NCBI GenBank assembly: GCA_973895155.1
Contig: OZ316899.1
Coordinates: 8,370,001-8,434,000, forward strand
Direction: 5' to 3'
DNA: 64,000 nucleotides
Source: Marsupella aquatica
Taxonomy: Eukaryota > Marchantiophyta
In this document: piece by piece, positions 1 through 11,755 of the stretch
Position numbering within the stretch: the first letter of the stretch is position 1
How the letters are laid out: the number at the start of each line of letters is the position of its first letter
Program-made: the position numbers and the translations under genes
The notes under the pieces: model-generated
The model's database searches: none
Told to the model about the DNA's origin: nothing
The model's input: only the letters and a program-made list of their open reading frames with translations

Positions 1-268
1 TGAGCTAGGTGGGACAGTGGAGGAGAGTCTAACAGAAACCTCCACTCATGTTGTAGGTCTGTCATACATGAAAATATGCAGAAAATTCTTTAAGACAATG
101 GTGCGTCATTTTGTCATGAACAACAATCTTTGGGTGCTTTCCCCTGATTGGCTTCTGGAATCAGCAGCAACAGGGAAGCGACAGAATGCTTGGGACTTTG
201 ATATTTTTGAGGCCTGGCGCTCCAAGATTCAGCGGAGATGTATGCTTAGCAATGGTGGGAGAGAGTGA
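1..268 (+). CDS. BRCT-domain protein, C-terminal exon (partial)
   Basis: The frame is open from base 2 and ends at TGA 266-268; the start lies outside the window. It encodes about 88 residues. GGTVEESLTETSTHVV and WVLSPDWLLES fit the start and the conserved tryptophan helix of a BRCT phosphopeptide-binding domain. The distal motif followed by GKRQNAWDFDI resembles the C-terminal BRCT of plant RNA polymerase II CTD phosphatase-like proteins (CPL/FCP1 type). That assignment is inference from pattern, and other BRCT proteins such as DNA repair factors remain possible. There is no stop or frameshift in the visible part, and a polyadenylation signal follows, so this looks like the genuine 3' end of a host gene. 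Confidence 0.6.
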   Translation, partial: ELGGTVEESLTETSTHVVGLSYMKICRKFFKTMVRHFVMNNNLWVLSPDWLLESAATGKRQNAWDFDIFEAWRSKIQRRCMLSNGGRE

Positions 269-311
269 GGAGTAGGAGTCCCTCATATTTTTGTATAAAT
301 CACAATTTTGT

Positions 312-317
312 AATAAA
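312..317 (+). terminator. AATAAA polyadenylation signal of the BRCT gene
   Basis: A canonical AATAAA lies 44 bases after the BRCT stop codon in AT-rich sequence, as expected in a short 3' untranslated region. Confidence 0.5.
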
Positions 318-444
318 TGTGATCCTTGAACTAACTCATCTTGTCATGGTTGGTCGCAGTTGAAGTGATTGTTGTTTCCTGTTGCGTGGGGTGTGACTGT
401 GAATCTACTTGTTGGGCTCTGTTTGGCTGAAGACTTTGGTGGGT

Positions 445-978
445 ATGCTGCCTCTTCCAGACCGACAGGCCCTATGTAGGGTCCTCCTACGGGTTGCATC
501 GTGCATGGTTACTACTTGGGCTTACATGTGTGGATTGGTAACCAGACAGAGTGCAGCTCCAACCGAGATAATGCCTGCAGACCTTGGATGTGTTGTGAAT
601 GCTGTGGTGAATGAGGATGCACAGTCCAAAGAGGACATTTACTTTTCAACAAATGAGTTAGACAAGCACGATGCTGTAGGTGGTTCCTTGTTGCCTGATT
701 TGGCAGATGATATAGTTCTTACACATGTCTGGCCGAGGGTTCTTGTGGTGTCTGGCGCACAAGATATCTGCAAATATAGACTAATTAGTACCCAGTGGAG
801 GGACTTGGTAGCAACATGTGCACCGTGGAGGGCACTGCTGCCACTGCTTGTAGGCACGGATCGAAGACCATCATGGCATGAGCAGGGTTTAGACCTTGAT
901 GACTTAATGTACATGCTTGAGTACCTCAGGACTGAGTGGCATCGACAACAGGATTGGTATCCGTATTTGATGTGGTAG
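445..978 (+). CDS. F-box-like protein (putative)
   Basis: An open frame of 177 codons from the first ATG; the frame is open from about 409. The segment LPDLADDIVLTHVWPRVL followed by YRLISTQWRDLVATCAPW has the layout of an F-box (LPxx-I-hinge-hydrophobic, then a conserved W after R-IS-xWR), which would bind Skp1 in an SCF ubiquitin ligase. There are no recognisable Kelch, LRR or FBA repeats; the C-terminus is short and ends in WYPYLMW. It lies between the BRCT gene and a CACTA transposon in the same orientation. It could be a small host gene, a gene fragment, or a sequence carried by the transposon. I see no frameshift. Assignment is by motif only. Confidence 0.4.
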   Translation: MLPLPDRQALCRVLLRVASCMVTTWAYMCGLVTRQSAAPTEIMPADLGCVVNAVVNEDAQSKEDIYFSTNELDKHDAVGGSLLPDLADDIVLTHVWPRVLVVSGAQDICKYRLISTQWRDLVATCAPWRALLPLLVGTDRRPSWHEQGLDLDDLMYMLEYLRTEWHRQQDWYPYLMW

Positions 979-1301
979 TAAGATGACGACATCTCACACC
1001 GGTCTCGCACCTGGCACCTATGTCTATGACTATACATGATTGGACTCTAATATGGTCATGGATGTACGTGCAAAGGCAGTACATGTGAGGACAGCGGAGG
1101 AGTTGACACCCTCAAACATTTAGGAATTTTGTCTCATTCACTTGAGAATAGGTACATGACTCAGGCACCTATATTTTTTGTTTTTTTGGAACGTTATGCT
1201 ACGTCTTTTGGCAAGTACAGTTGGGGGTGAAATCCTTAATAGGGAGTGTATTTTTCACTTGCATAATAAAATGACAGGGCACTGAGTGCGTGTGTATAGT
1301 G

Positions 1302-4300
1302 ATGGCTCCAAGGTTGCCTCTTCACAACCCATGTAGGATTAGGCATCATGATTCTAAATTGTGGATGCGTGAACAAGCCCGGGCCGCCCAAGGTAGGAGT
1401 AGGAGGATGAGATGCCCATGCACACAGTGCCAAGGATTCAAGTCGTTGAGTTTGAACACTGTGCACCTTCACCTGCTGCGGCATGAAAGGCACCCTCGGT
1501 GGAGGGTTTGGAATGTACCAGCAGAAGAAGACTCCTCTGATGAAGAGTGGAGAGTTGACTTTGTGGATTCTAATACAGCTAGGCGTAGAGACTACGTAGA
1601 GCATGACATAGATAGTGCAGAGGATGGTCCTGGGGTCCAACATGAGAACATGGATGACCAAGATGGAGATGCAGAGGCAGTCACTGAGGACGGTGGGATG
1701 GATGTCCCAAGAATGGTTCAAGAGATTTTTGAAGACCTTGATGCTTTTTACAACACAGTGGAATCAGAAGAGGACAATGAATCGCAGCCACACATTGGAG
1801 TAGGCCCACCTGAACCTGACTTTGACATCGGGGAAGGTGCAGTAGAGAGGGAGTGGGTGTTTGGGGGCCCAAAACACATCAAAGAAGCTTGTATTCCTAT
1901 CTACAAGGGGTCAAATTGCTCCAAGCTGGGTTATGTTGTGTTGTTGTTGAACATCTGTGGCAATCACAATGTTCCCAATATATTTGTGACAGAGTTGTTG
2001 ACCTTCTTGTGCTTAAATGTGTTACCAGATGGTAATTCAATTCCAAAAAATATGTACGAGGCTAGGAAATTGATGTCTAACCTTGGGCTGAACTATGTGT
2101 CTATTGACGCATGCCCTGATGGGTGTGTTCTCTTTTGCAAAGAGCATGCAGATAAATTGACATGCCCTCATTGTGGTAAGCACAGGTACAAGAATGTAGG
2201 GAAATGTACACACCCTGCCAAGGTTCTTCGTCATTTTCCTCTCATTCCTAGACTACAACGTCTGTTTAGATGCCCTGCCATTTCCAAGCTGATGACATGG
2301 ACTTATGATAACAACAGCAGTGATGGCTGCAGCGTCACATTGGAGATTCCAACCATTGGAAATTTGTTGATGTGAGGTGGCCACAATTTGCTGCAGAGAA
2401 GCGGAACTTTCAATTTGGTCTATCACTGGATGGAGTAAACCCATTTGGAGACAAAAACAACCGTTATTCATGTTGGCCAGTTACGCTGCTAAATTACAAC
2501 CTTCCCCCATGGATGACTACAAAGAGGTTTTTTGTGATGATGGTGCTGCTAATCCCTGGACCAGCTTCTGTGACCGAGCAATTCATAGATATCATGTTGG
2601 CTCCAGCAGTGGAAGAGTGGAAGACTTTGTGGATAGAAGGGGTGTTAACCCATGATGTTCTGAAGGGGCTTCTTCGACCCAGCCCCTTTAGACTGCATGC
2701 AATTTGTTTGCTGGATATAGCAGATTACCCAGGCCATGGCATCATATCTGGACGAGTGACAAAGGGCTATGTGGGGTGCACACCATGTGGGAAAAATGTG
2801 ACAAGTGAGTGGTTGCATGCCCTGCACAGTATGAAATTTCAGGGGCATAGAAGGTATCTGCCTGTTGATCATCCTTACAGGCACACACGGTCTCAAATTG
2901 CACACTTCAACAACAAAACAAAGCCTCGTGGCCCACCACAGAGGGTCACCAGAGAGCAAGTCTTGAGGTGGGCAGCCAGGAAGGCTGATTGGGACAAGAG
3001 AAGTGTCACTGATCGAGAACTTGAGGATCCAGTGGTGAAACACGGTGTGAAAAGACATACCTTGATGGACTTGGAGTTGGAGTACTGGAGGGTAATGTAC
3101 TTAGCCTTCAGCCCCTGTATGATCTACATTTTAGATTGGAGCAATGGTGGATTGATGTTGGTTACAATCCTCCTATTTGGTTAATTAGTGTTTCTGTTGT
3201 TGAATTCTTTGCTTTGTGGAGTGCAGGAATTCGAGCCCAACAAACACAATGTGGACGTCATGCACATTGAGAAAAATATTTGTGAGAGCTTGCTGAAGTT
3301 CTTGTCGGGTGAGAAAGATACAGGAGCAGTTCGAGCTGATATGCAACAGAAGGGGATTCGCCCTCACCTTTGGTTGAAGCCCCATGCAAGCAATCCCAAT
3401 GTACTTCTCAAGTTCCAAGCTCCCTATGTGTGCACACAGGAAGAATGGAAGACATTCTTGTATAGATTGAGCTGTCTGAAAGTGCCCTCTGGCTATGCTG
3501 GTGCCTTCAAGAAGCATATTACAAAGAATAAACTTGGCAGTATGAAAACACATGACTACCATGTGTTGATGCAGCACACTTTGCCCCTATGCCTTAGAGG
3601 TCTCATGCAAAAACCAGTCCGTAATGTCATTCTTCGACTGTGCAATGTATTTCCCCGTATATGTGTGAAAGTGTGGGATCCCCAAGGATTGGAGCAGTTG
3701 AAGCAGGATGCTGCTTATGTCCTCTGTGACTTGGAGATATACTTCCCCCCTGCTTTCTTTGATGTTATGACTCATCTCCTAATCCATGTGGTAGAAGAGC
3801 TAGGGTAGTATGGGCCAGTCAGTACAAGATGGATGTACCCTATGGAGCGATACATGAAGTTGTTGAAAGGTCATGTGAGAACATACTACAGGCCAGAGGC
3901 TTCCATGGCATTGGGGTACATTAAGGATGAGACGTTGGGGTTCCTAACAGAGTACATGGCGGGGTCTGGTGAAGCTATGACAAGAGTTTGGAAATCTGGT
4001 GAAGATGATGGAGTGAGTGGCAAGGTTGTTGAAGGTGTGGGACATGCTGTGCAACAGTCTGTTGCGATTCAAGACAAGGCTCATTCATATGTGCTGGCAA
4101 ACACAGAGCCTATGCAACCATGGTGGAGGTGAGTGATTGAATTGGCTTGCCTTTGTTGTGATGCTTCTTGTCTATTCCAAGGGTGATCTTAGGTTGTCAT
4201 GTGTTGTTTAGACCTAACTATGCCTGTACCTCATATTGCAGGGAATATGATATGCAAAAAGCTGCACACTCTGGGCAGCAGGATCCCTTCCCACAGTTCG

Positions 4301-5000
4301 AGCAGTTGATTTTGGGTGGCAATTTGAGAGCATAGTAGACATCACCCAAATATGGAGAAGGATTTGTATCTATCTGTGCCACCACGATTGTCTATTCTGA
4401 CCTACAAACGGATGAGAGCTTATGGAAATCATTATCGAGTGAGGGATGAGCAGGGTGACCATTGTGTATCATATGATTGTGGTTTGATATATGTGTTTGA
4501 GCAGAGAACCTCTGAAGAATAGAGGGGGTGGATGAAGATGGGTTACGTGGGGGAGTTGACAGACATTTGGGTCTTGAATTATGGTAACACAAGTGTCCCT
4601 GTAATATTGATGAAGGGAGCATGGGTGAAATCAGAATGGCAGAGGCCAAGGGCCACCATGAAGCATGATCCTGATGGGTTCTTGTTGGCCAATTTTAGGT
4701 CCAGAGTACCAGAATGGTCTGAGCCTTTTGTTTTCCCTAGCCAAGTTGAATAGGCTTTCTTTCTAGATGTGGAGGGGTCACATGACTGGAGGGTGGTATG
4801 CCATAGCCAAGCACGGAACAGGCGAATGGATGGAAGTAAAGTAGAGTTAAGTTTGGATGACCATGCTACATTTGAGCATCCTAGTCAGGAGACTGTAGTT
4901 CCAACTCGGATAGGGACCGACTTCATCCCGTTAACATTGAGAGAGACATATGATGAACCTGGGGAGATGGAATATGATGAGGTTGATGATGTGCAATAGG
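1302..5000 (+). pseudogene. CACTA TnpD/TNP2-type transposase, broken
   Basis: The product would cut and join CACTA ends. The N-terminal zone (CPCTQCQGF, residues about 45) is a transposase-associated zinc-finger-like segment. The tnp2 domain follows (FGLSLDGVNPFG near 2417, DYPGHG near 2725), then NVDVMHIEKNICESLLKFL (3250-3306), a DUF4218-like part (RWMYPMERYMKLLKGH near 3826) and a DUF4216-like part (YVGELTDIWVLNYG near 4543). An intron 3092-3226 (gtaatg...tgcag) and another from 4129 splice in phase. Breaks: a one-base shift near 2325-2332, TAG at 3806, a frame change near 4333, TAG at 4520 and TAG at 4751. The first ATG is 1302. Family identity is certain; activity is not possible as it stands. 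Confidence 0.85.
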
Positions 5001-5175
5001 CAACAGTTGGCAATTGGCAAGTATGAGGTTGAGGTTGACTACCTGCACAGAGTCACAGAACGGGAATTGCTGCATGGAATGATGTTTAGGATAGTTGGAT
5101 ATGCATGAAATTGATTGATACTTTGAATCTAGTGTGTTGATTCTCCCTGTTTGGTTGTGGGTGCTGTGCAGAAGC

Positions 5176-8100
5176 TATGGGGGAAGAGGGTGATGACATG
5201 GAGACAGACATGGGGCTTGGAGAGTGGGGTGAAGAGGAAAGATTGGATATGGATGGAGATCCAGATGCAGGGGGCTCACAAAAAAATGCACTTGTGCAGG
5301 ATGCACAGGGCCCTCATCAAGTGTCAGGTAGGTGGGCAGCTAGAGAGAAATCACATAATCCATACCCTAGAAGGAGCCAGAGTTATTGGCAAGGGACGCC
5401 TGATGATTATGATGATGACTATGATGGAGCAGAAGATGGATGGGATGAATATGAACACCCAGAGCGTGGTAGAGACAGGTACAGAGGGCAATGGAAAGGT
5501 GAGGAGGATGATTGGACAAGTAAGTGCCTTGTGCTAGTGATTTTGTGATGGTAGTAGAGATTTAGCTCAATATGGACTTATCTGATGTCTAGCTATGGCA
5601 AAGAGTTTATCTTACAGGTCCATCAGTGTGGCATGTACTTGTTGTTATGCAGACTCTGATTGGGACAATCACAAAAACAACAAAGGCCATCCACATTCAG
5701 ATAGGAGGCAATCATTCACAGGCGAGAGAAATGGCGCTAATTCATCAAGACAAAGCAATTGGACAGGTGGTCCAGAACCATCTATGCGCCAAGGGAGAGG
5801 TAACTTGGTCATTGCAAAATTGCTCTGAAGTCCAGTGTATATTTGGCAGCAAAATTTATGCTTCATACTTACCTAATGGATCCCGTAAATGTGCAGGGAC
5901 TCCAGGGAGGTTTGGACAATGCAATCCAGGCCGTGGGGGGAGATCAGGCCGTGGAGGGACCCCAGGCCGTGGGGGGACACCAGGCCGTGGAGGGACACCT
6001 AGTAGCGCTTCAAGGAGTACCAAGGCAGGAGACAACAACAAATTTGGTAAAGTAGAAGTGAATTCTGATGGTTGGATAACTCCCACATGTGATGGTAAGA
6101 ACCGTTGGCATTCTGACCTAAGAGGAGAAGTATTGCGTTGGTTAGATTTGAGCATTATAGAGTTTAGGAGTCAGAACAAAGCTGATTGGGCTGCTATCTG
6201 CAAGGACATTCTTGAACGGTGGGACTATGTTGGTAATGATGGTAAGGGCCCAGTTGAAGATTACATATCAGATTATGCAATGAGGATTTTGAAACAAGAG
6301 AGGCATAGGTTGAAAAGGATGTGGATAGACAATGGTTCTAACAGGAGAATGCCACCACCCCCATCATTGGAACTGGATCAATGGACACGGTTAATCAAAA
6401 GGTTCATGTCGGAGGCTGGACAGAGCAAGAGTGAACTGATGTCAAATGCTCGAGGCAAAGTGAAACACCTTTCACAGGCTGGGAGAGGAAGTTATGCTCC
6501 AGTGAAAGAACAATTGGTAAGGCAGTGACATGCCTGATAGTAAGCCTCAAACTTATCATCTTGCTACCATTATTACATTTTCATTGACAATCAACACTTG
6601 GTTTCATTCATATGTATGTTGATGTGGACTGCAGAAGAAATTGACAGGTGAAGAACCATCAGCATAAGAAGTGAGAGAGGAGTTCATGAAACAAAGGAGT
6701 GAGGTGACAAGTGTGACTTCCAAATAGGTGATTATGTTGTAATTCTGTATGTTCTGTGACTATTTGGCCTTGAGTATCAGAAAGAAATGTAGTAGGAAGT
6801 AAGCAACCAGTTCTTGGAGACAATTATCTGAGATATGTAAGTTGTGTTATGACAAGGAACTGTTACAACTCTCACAGAGATGTGTGAACGGTTGAAGTCA
6901 TTAGAGTGTGAACTCCCTCGAGTGGAAACAAAATTGGCTGATCATTTGGATATTGTGGAGGCATCTGTAGCGAACCTTCTGGCATCAGTGGAATCTAATT
7001 TCAAGCTTGTGATTGAAAAATTGGGTGGTTCCCAACCAAACAATGAGGGCAACATTGTACAAAGTGTGCCCTTGTTAACAAAAAAGGGAATTGGCAAATC
7101 TGACATGGGTATGGAAATGACACCGGCCCATTGTTCATTTTGTCCTATGTTCAAATGTTAGAAGTAAGTTTTCATGAATTGAGTGAATGGTTTGAATGCA
7201 GGAAGAGTGGAGGCAGAGAAGGACCCTGTAATCAGTAAGCAGAAGGGCAAGAAGGTTGCTGAAACAAGTAACCTGCTATGATCCAGTATGAATCATTTGA
7301 AAAGTGCATGCATGGAGTTTGTGAAGCTTAAGCAGGTTGGAGGTAATCTTTTCTGTAAGAACTGGTTGGATCAATTGGGATCTGAAGTGACATCATGATT
7401 GATGTATCAGGTGATTCAAAGAGCAATAATGAAAAAGATGTGCCCAGTGCCTCAGTGACCATAGCCAAGGAGGTATCAGGTAAGCTGATGCTTTAAATTC
7501 CTCTATATGAATGTTGAGAAACAATTCAGTGGTTAATAGATTCAACCTGAATATTGTGGTGTATAAATTGATCAGCAGATTCAGACATGGAGGATATGGC
7601 AATGGCAAAGAAGGGGAAGAAGGTTGTTCATAATGGTAAGGAGATAGTGACAACTTTGTGGTTGGTGACATGTACATTTAGCACATGTGATGAGTGATTG
7701 ACTTATGTTGGACATGACACTGAATTGTAGTTGATGCAGAGTTGACAGACTCTCAACCAAGTGGGAGCAGGGTGAAGCGACGTCGAAACTTGGGAGCAAC
7801 ATTGGATGCAAGTAAGATTGTAGATGCTTCAATTGAAGCAAGTACAGTGTTGGCAGATACTGAGATGATGTCGCAGGGAAATCTTGCTACACAATCGGAA
7901 GTGTCAAATATGGATGCAGATTCTTTGAAGAAGAGTGTAGCCAATTCTTGATCACCAGCACAAAACACTCGTGCCAAAGTCATGACTTGCAACCAAGGTA
8001 TGAATAATGTCATGTATAAGCCACCTAGGAAAGCCAAGAAAAACAGCCAGGGTAAGGTGGAGGTGATAGCCACAGCAGAGCCAATCCATAATCTTCTATC

Positions 8101-8335
8101 ATGGGAGGATGACTCTCAAGTATGTGTGGGTACAGGCATTTTGCGACCGGATCATGCTAAATTCCATGGCAAAGTGGTCCCGGATGACCATGTAGTAGTG
8201 TTGTTGAATACAGTGATTGTATCTGATTGTAATTTGCCATTTCCAAATAGAGATGATGATCCACCTCAGGAAATAATTGTAGATGCAGTAGGATCTCTTG
8301 TGCTCTGGCCATCAAAGTGTGTTAGTCTGCAATGA
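5176..8335 (+). pseudogene. CACTA TnpA-like gene, multi-exon, broken
   Basis: TnpA-type proteins bind subterminal repeats of CACTA elements. The first exon is very acidic (MGEEGDDMETDMG from 5176 to 5518). It splices (gtaagt at 5519, acceptor gcag at about 5650) in frame to a low-complexity exon, then to an exon from 5897 with PGRGG-type repeats and a helical domain (GWITPTCDGKNRWHSDLRGE to 6520). Later pieces encode a coiled coil (6880-7160), a basic patch (SRVKRRRNLG, 7770) and a C-terminal exon 7982-8335 with VPDDHVVVLLNTVIV and LVLWPSKCVSL, which matches the conserved C-terminus of plant CACTA second proteins. Stops such as TAA in the exon after 6640 show decay. Exact exon borders after 6520 are uncertain. 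Confidence 0.65.
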
Positions 8336-8339
8336 CTGA

Positions 8340-8927
8340 ATGCAAGTGTAGATAGAATCATGTGAATTGTGTCACATTTTGACATTGCCTTGGAAAGATC
8401 CAAGAAATATCTGTACCAATTTTTCCATTTGGTAAAGAGGATGAAAGAGCCGTTGTGTGTGACATTGATATTTCTGAATTCTGTATGTATGAGACAAGTG
8501 ATTGATGTCAAACTATGGCTCTATGGTGATTGTCTATGATACTTGAATCTATTTTGTCTCATTTCAGTATTAGTGTGTATGGTATAGAGAAATACTTTGT
8601 GACCTTCTTTGTAGTCTATGATGTTTGAATCTGTGAATTCATATTAGTGTACATGGTATAGAATAGAATATAGAAATATGAATTCACATACATGAACAAT
8701 GAACTGTGCATGAATTCAAAACATTAGAATGGTATAGAATTGTATATTCACATATGTGTTCATGTATATGAATTCACATGAACAGATGTATATGAATTCA
8801 CATGTGTTCTAATGTTAACATGATGAATGGTGAGCTTATGGAGTGAGTTCATTCCAAGTACACAATAAAACATGAATGGAATGTGTTATTTGTGCACAAG
8901 AGTGAGTTCATTCCAAGTAGTATAGTG
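8340..8927 (+). repeat. CACTA 3' subterminal repeat block
   Basis: Short AT-rich motifs recur: GAATTCACAT and its variants several times between 8630 and 8800, and the 20-base direct repeat GAGTGAGTTCATTCCAAGTA at 8841-8860 and again at 8900-8919. Such arrays are the normal binding sites for the TnpA-type protein. The block ends at the putative terminal TAGTG. Confidence 0.55.
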
Positions 8928-8930
8928 GGG

Positions 8931-9316
8931 TCTTCATCACTCATATCCAGTTGACATGAAAGACTTATACATACCCCACAAAGTGTTTACTTTAGTGGTT
9001 TTATAAACCCACAAAGTATATTTAAAGACTACCCTCCATAACCTTTTAGTCGTTCCAAACGACTCACCATCCCTGCCTATAAAAGACTGAAAACGACTCA
9101 CCAAAGCTACCCACACAAAGACTACAATAGACTGAAAATCCAGTCTATTAAACAATTTACAAACCAGTTCTATAAGGACTCAGTTGATTATAGTAACAAA
9201 ACATACGACTCGGAGTCCTATAAAGGATTGGAGTCCTTCCCAGTCGTTTCCAAGTCCTATACGGTACTGAATAGTCATTTAATGGGGTCTAAATACCCCC
9301 CAATTTCTACTAGTGA
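8931..9316. other. AT-rich spacer with short repeats, no gene
   Basis: No open frame of note. It has repeated short words (AACGACTCACC twice, AGACTGAAAA twice, GGAGTCCT twice) and a TATAAAAG at about 9081. No homology recognised; it separates the CACTA element from the retrotransposon mosaic. Confidence 0.4.
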
Positions 9317-11396
9317 CCTCGCCTCTCTCCCTTGGAATGGAAGTAGGTACTACAGGCAGGATATGACGGAGTTCATTCAGAACTTCGACGAGGCCCGCCA
9401 ACAAACCCGAGCGCACGGGAGAGTGATGTGTCTCAATGAGGCCTGTTTGAAGATGATTTTCGGCCTACCCGAGGGGATAAACCGGGTAGAGTCGCGGGCT
9501 CTTGGGGGCAAGGGAGCTAAATACCAGTCTTCTAGCTTCCCGACTGAGGGAGCAGTGGACAACGGATTCTTGATGAGGACGTGGCTCATCCCAGAGGTAG
9601 CTGAATGCCTGGAGTTCCAGCGGTATGCCCTCCACATGATGGAACCACGGGGAAAAATATCCGCCGCCCAGGTCATACAAGTAGAGAACTTTTGGCCTAG
9701 GAAGTGGGCGTCCTTCTTCGTTAAGAAGTTCCACAAAGAGATGGAGCGGAGAAGGAAGACCTTGTACCTTGGCGGAAAGGCGTACTTCGCAAGCCACATC
9801 GAGATTATCATCGAATGGTACGCCCGTTTTGACCGCCGAAGCCTTCCCCGTTGCAACAAGATGGAATTGACTCCGTCAAAATGGGTATTCCCAGCTCAGG
9901 AGAGGCAACCACAGCCCAAAGCTCAAAGCCTGGCAGTCCCAAGACCTACTTCTCCGGCCCCGCAACCAACCACTACCGCCCACCAAGCACACCCATGGAC
10001 ACAGTTATCGCGACCTTGGAAGCGATCAATTGGGTCAACGCAATCGAAGCCGGGCCGGCTGAGGCCGGACCCAAACCCAAACCCGACACTACGGTGGCCA
10101 AGGAGATCTCGCCACCCCCCACGGCCGTGCAGGAGAACTGCCCGGTGGAACCAGCCCCTTCGCCCGACTTACCTGAAGGGCTGGATGTTTCCACTCCTAC
10201 ACCCTCGCGGGCTGGGGTCTGCCCATGCCCAAATCCAAATGGACATAGTCTGGACCATCTGAAACTCTTTGCGTCGGGCACGTTTCTGAACGGGTTGTTG
10301 GGAGATTTCTTGCAGCAAATCTCACGGGATACCGGGGAATACATGGCACGGAAGGTGGCCTACTTCTTCAACCAGGAGTTGGTTGAGACCGTAAAGGCAG
10401 GACATGCGCAAGCGAAGACAGCGCAGAGAATAGAGCGATACCGGGTTGAGTCTGCCTACCTGAAGGACAAAGTGGCAGCCCTAAAGACTGAACTCCAGCA
10501 ACTGCAACCTCAAGTAACGGCCACGGAGGATCAGGTTGCCAAGGCCAGGGCCCGGGCAGCCTTAGCAGAGCAGGCCGGGCTCGGAAAGGACTCCGAGATC
10601 GCACGGCTCCGGACCAAGATTGACGGTTTGAAGGGACAAGCTGTCAGTTGGCAGAAGGATCTGGAGGAAGCTGACTCTCGATCTCAACGGGACGCGGCCG
10701 AGATTGACACCCTGAAGACAGAGGTAGCACGGCTTCAGTGAGAGGCCACGAAGCAAGCCTAGTTGGTGGAGAGCGACGTCCAGCAACTGGAGGAGGCATG
10801 TTAGGAGGCCGCAGAAGAGATGGATGCGGCGAAGCGCAAGAACGAATCTTTGTTGGACCAGGTCCAGCTACTCAAATAGGATACTGACAGGCTCAGGAGG
10901 CAGCGGGATAGCCGCTCCCACTCGAGCATCTCTGGCAAGCGTGCCAGGCATAAGCGGCGGAGTAGGATTAAAATAAAGTTAGGAGTAGCTAAATTGTGCT
11001 ATAGGGACAAGCGCCTGCCCTAGTTAAAGCGGCACTGCCATACTATCCAGCCTGCATAGATTAGGATCTTCTAATAAGACAAACCATTTTCCGGCTTGAC
11101 AGCCAGCTTAGTTAGGATCGCAGTTAGCAAATCTACGGGCGCAAGGCCACTCCGGTCCTCAACCCTTAGTATTTAGTGCACCCCTCGGTAGAGGCAGGGG
11201 GTTTTTAGTCTCAGAGTCGGACATCCGCGGTATGTGCGGGGAGTCCCAACCTCTGTGAGTGAAAGAGTACCAAGGGGAGGGGGTAAGACTAAGCTCGTTG
11301 GGCAAGTGTGGAGCCGGGCTCCGTTGTAGTGTACACCCTTGGCCTTGGACCTGTTCATTCAAGAGCTTTTGGGTCAACTAAGTGTACATGTATGTC
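9317..11396 (+). pseudogene. 5'-truncated sense copy of retrotransposon third gene (ORF3) and its tail
   Basis: From about 9317 this is closely related, in opposite orientation, to 16500-18462 within the complete Ty3 element. It encodes the FGLP domain (MIFGLPEGINRV, near 9460; GFLMRTWLIPEV, near 9570), a proline-rich stretch, then a coiled coil (about 10340-10880) and a basic tail (SGKRARHKRRS near 10940). A frame change lies near 9900-9990, and the coiled coil has TGA 10739 and TAG near 10760, 10803 and 10877. Upstream homology stops abruptly at about 9317, so the N-terminal half of the gene is missing. The noncoding tail runs to about 11396, where the complete element would enter its LTR; here it jumps to another element's sequence. 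Confidence 0.75.
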
Positions 11397-11755
11397 TGTG
11401 ATGCCTAGCCAGGAATCACTAGGCCAGTTTAAATGATAAAATAAGGAGTAAACCCTAGAAACACATTAGTATAGTAGCAAAAAGATGGAAAATATAAACA
11501 ATTAAGGGTGGCTATGGAACCCGAGCCGAGGCCGGAAGTAAGAATGCCGGTGGAGGGAACACAATTAGGGTTAGGGCGCGCTAAGTGCCGGCGGCTATAG
11601 GTAACTAACGGGAAGGAAGACCAGTCAGGGAGGGGTAAGGATCGATCGCAAGGAATGGTGGCTCATTTGCAAGCACGAACTAAGTAGACGACTACGGGAG
11701 GCCAACTACTGTCCGCTGCTCAGGCAAGCACTCGGGGTGGAAGCAGATTCACGTT
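11397..11755 (+). mobile_element. Fragment of second Ty3 element: post-pol linker and ORF3 start
   Basis: This stretch is the near-identical reverse complement of about 30680-31030. It therefore carries that element's sequence from just after integrase through the start of its third gene (GMVAHLQART at about 11655-11685), with a TAG in place of a sense codon. Homology stops at about 11755, exactly where the methyltransferase-like exon begins. It is evidence of recombination between retrotransposon families. Confidence 0.75.

Larger units (their letters stand above)
1302..8927 (+). mobile_element. CACTA (En/Spm-type) DNA transposon, decayed
   Basis: Two genes in tandem have the CACTA layout: a TnpD/TNP2-type transposase (1302-5000) followed by a TnpA-like DNA-binding protein gene (5176-8335), then an AT-rich block of short repeats ending at TAGTG (8923-8927), the complement of CACTA. 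I could not find a matching CACTA end upstream in 1-1300, so the left boundary is undefined and the real element may begin earlier or be truncated. Both genes contain stop codons, so the copy is non-autonomous. Confidence 0.75.

Noticed and set aside
1277-1284. GGG-CACTG as the 5' end of the CACTA element, paired with TAGTG-GGG at 8923-8930
   Set aside because: The 3-base flank matches, but the next bases do not form an inverted repeat and the transposase ATG follows within 20 bases, leaving no room for subterminal repeats.
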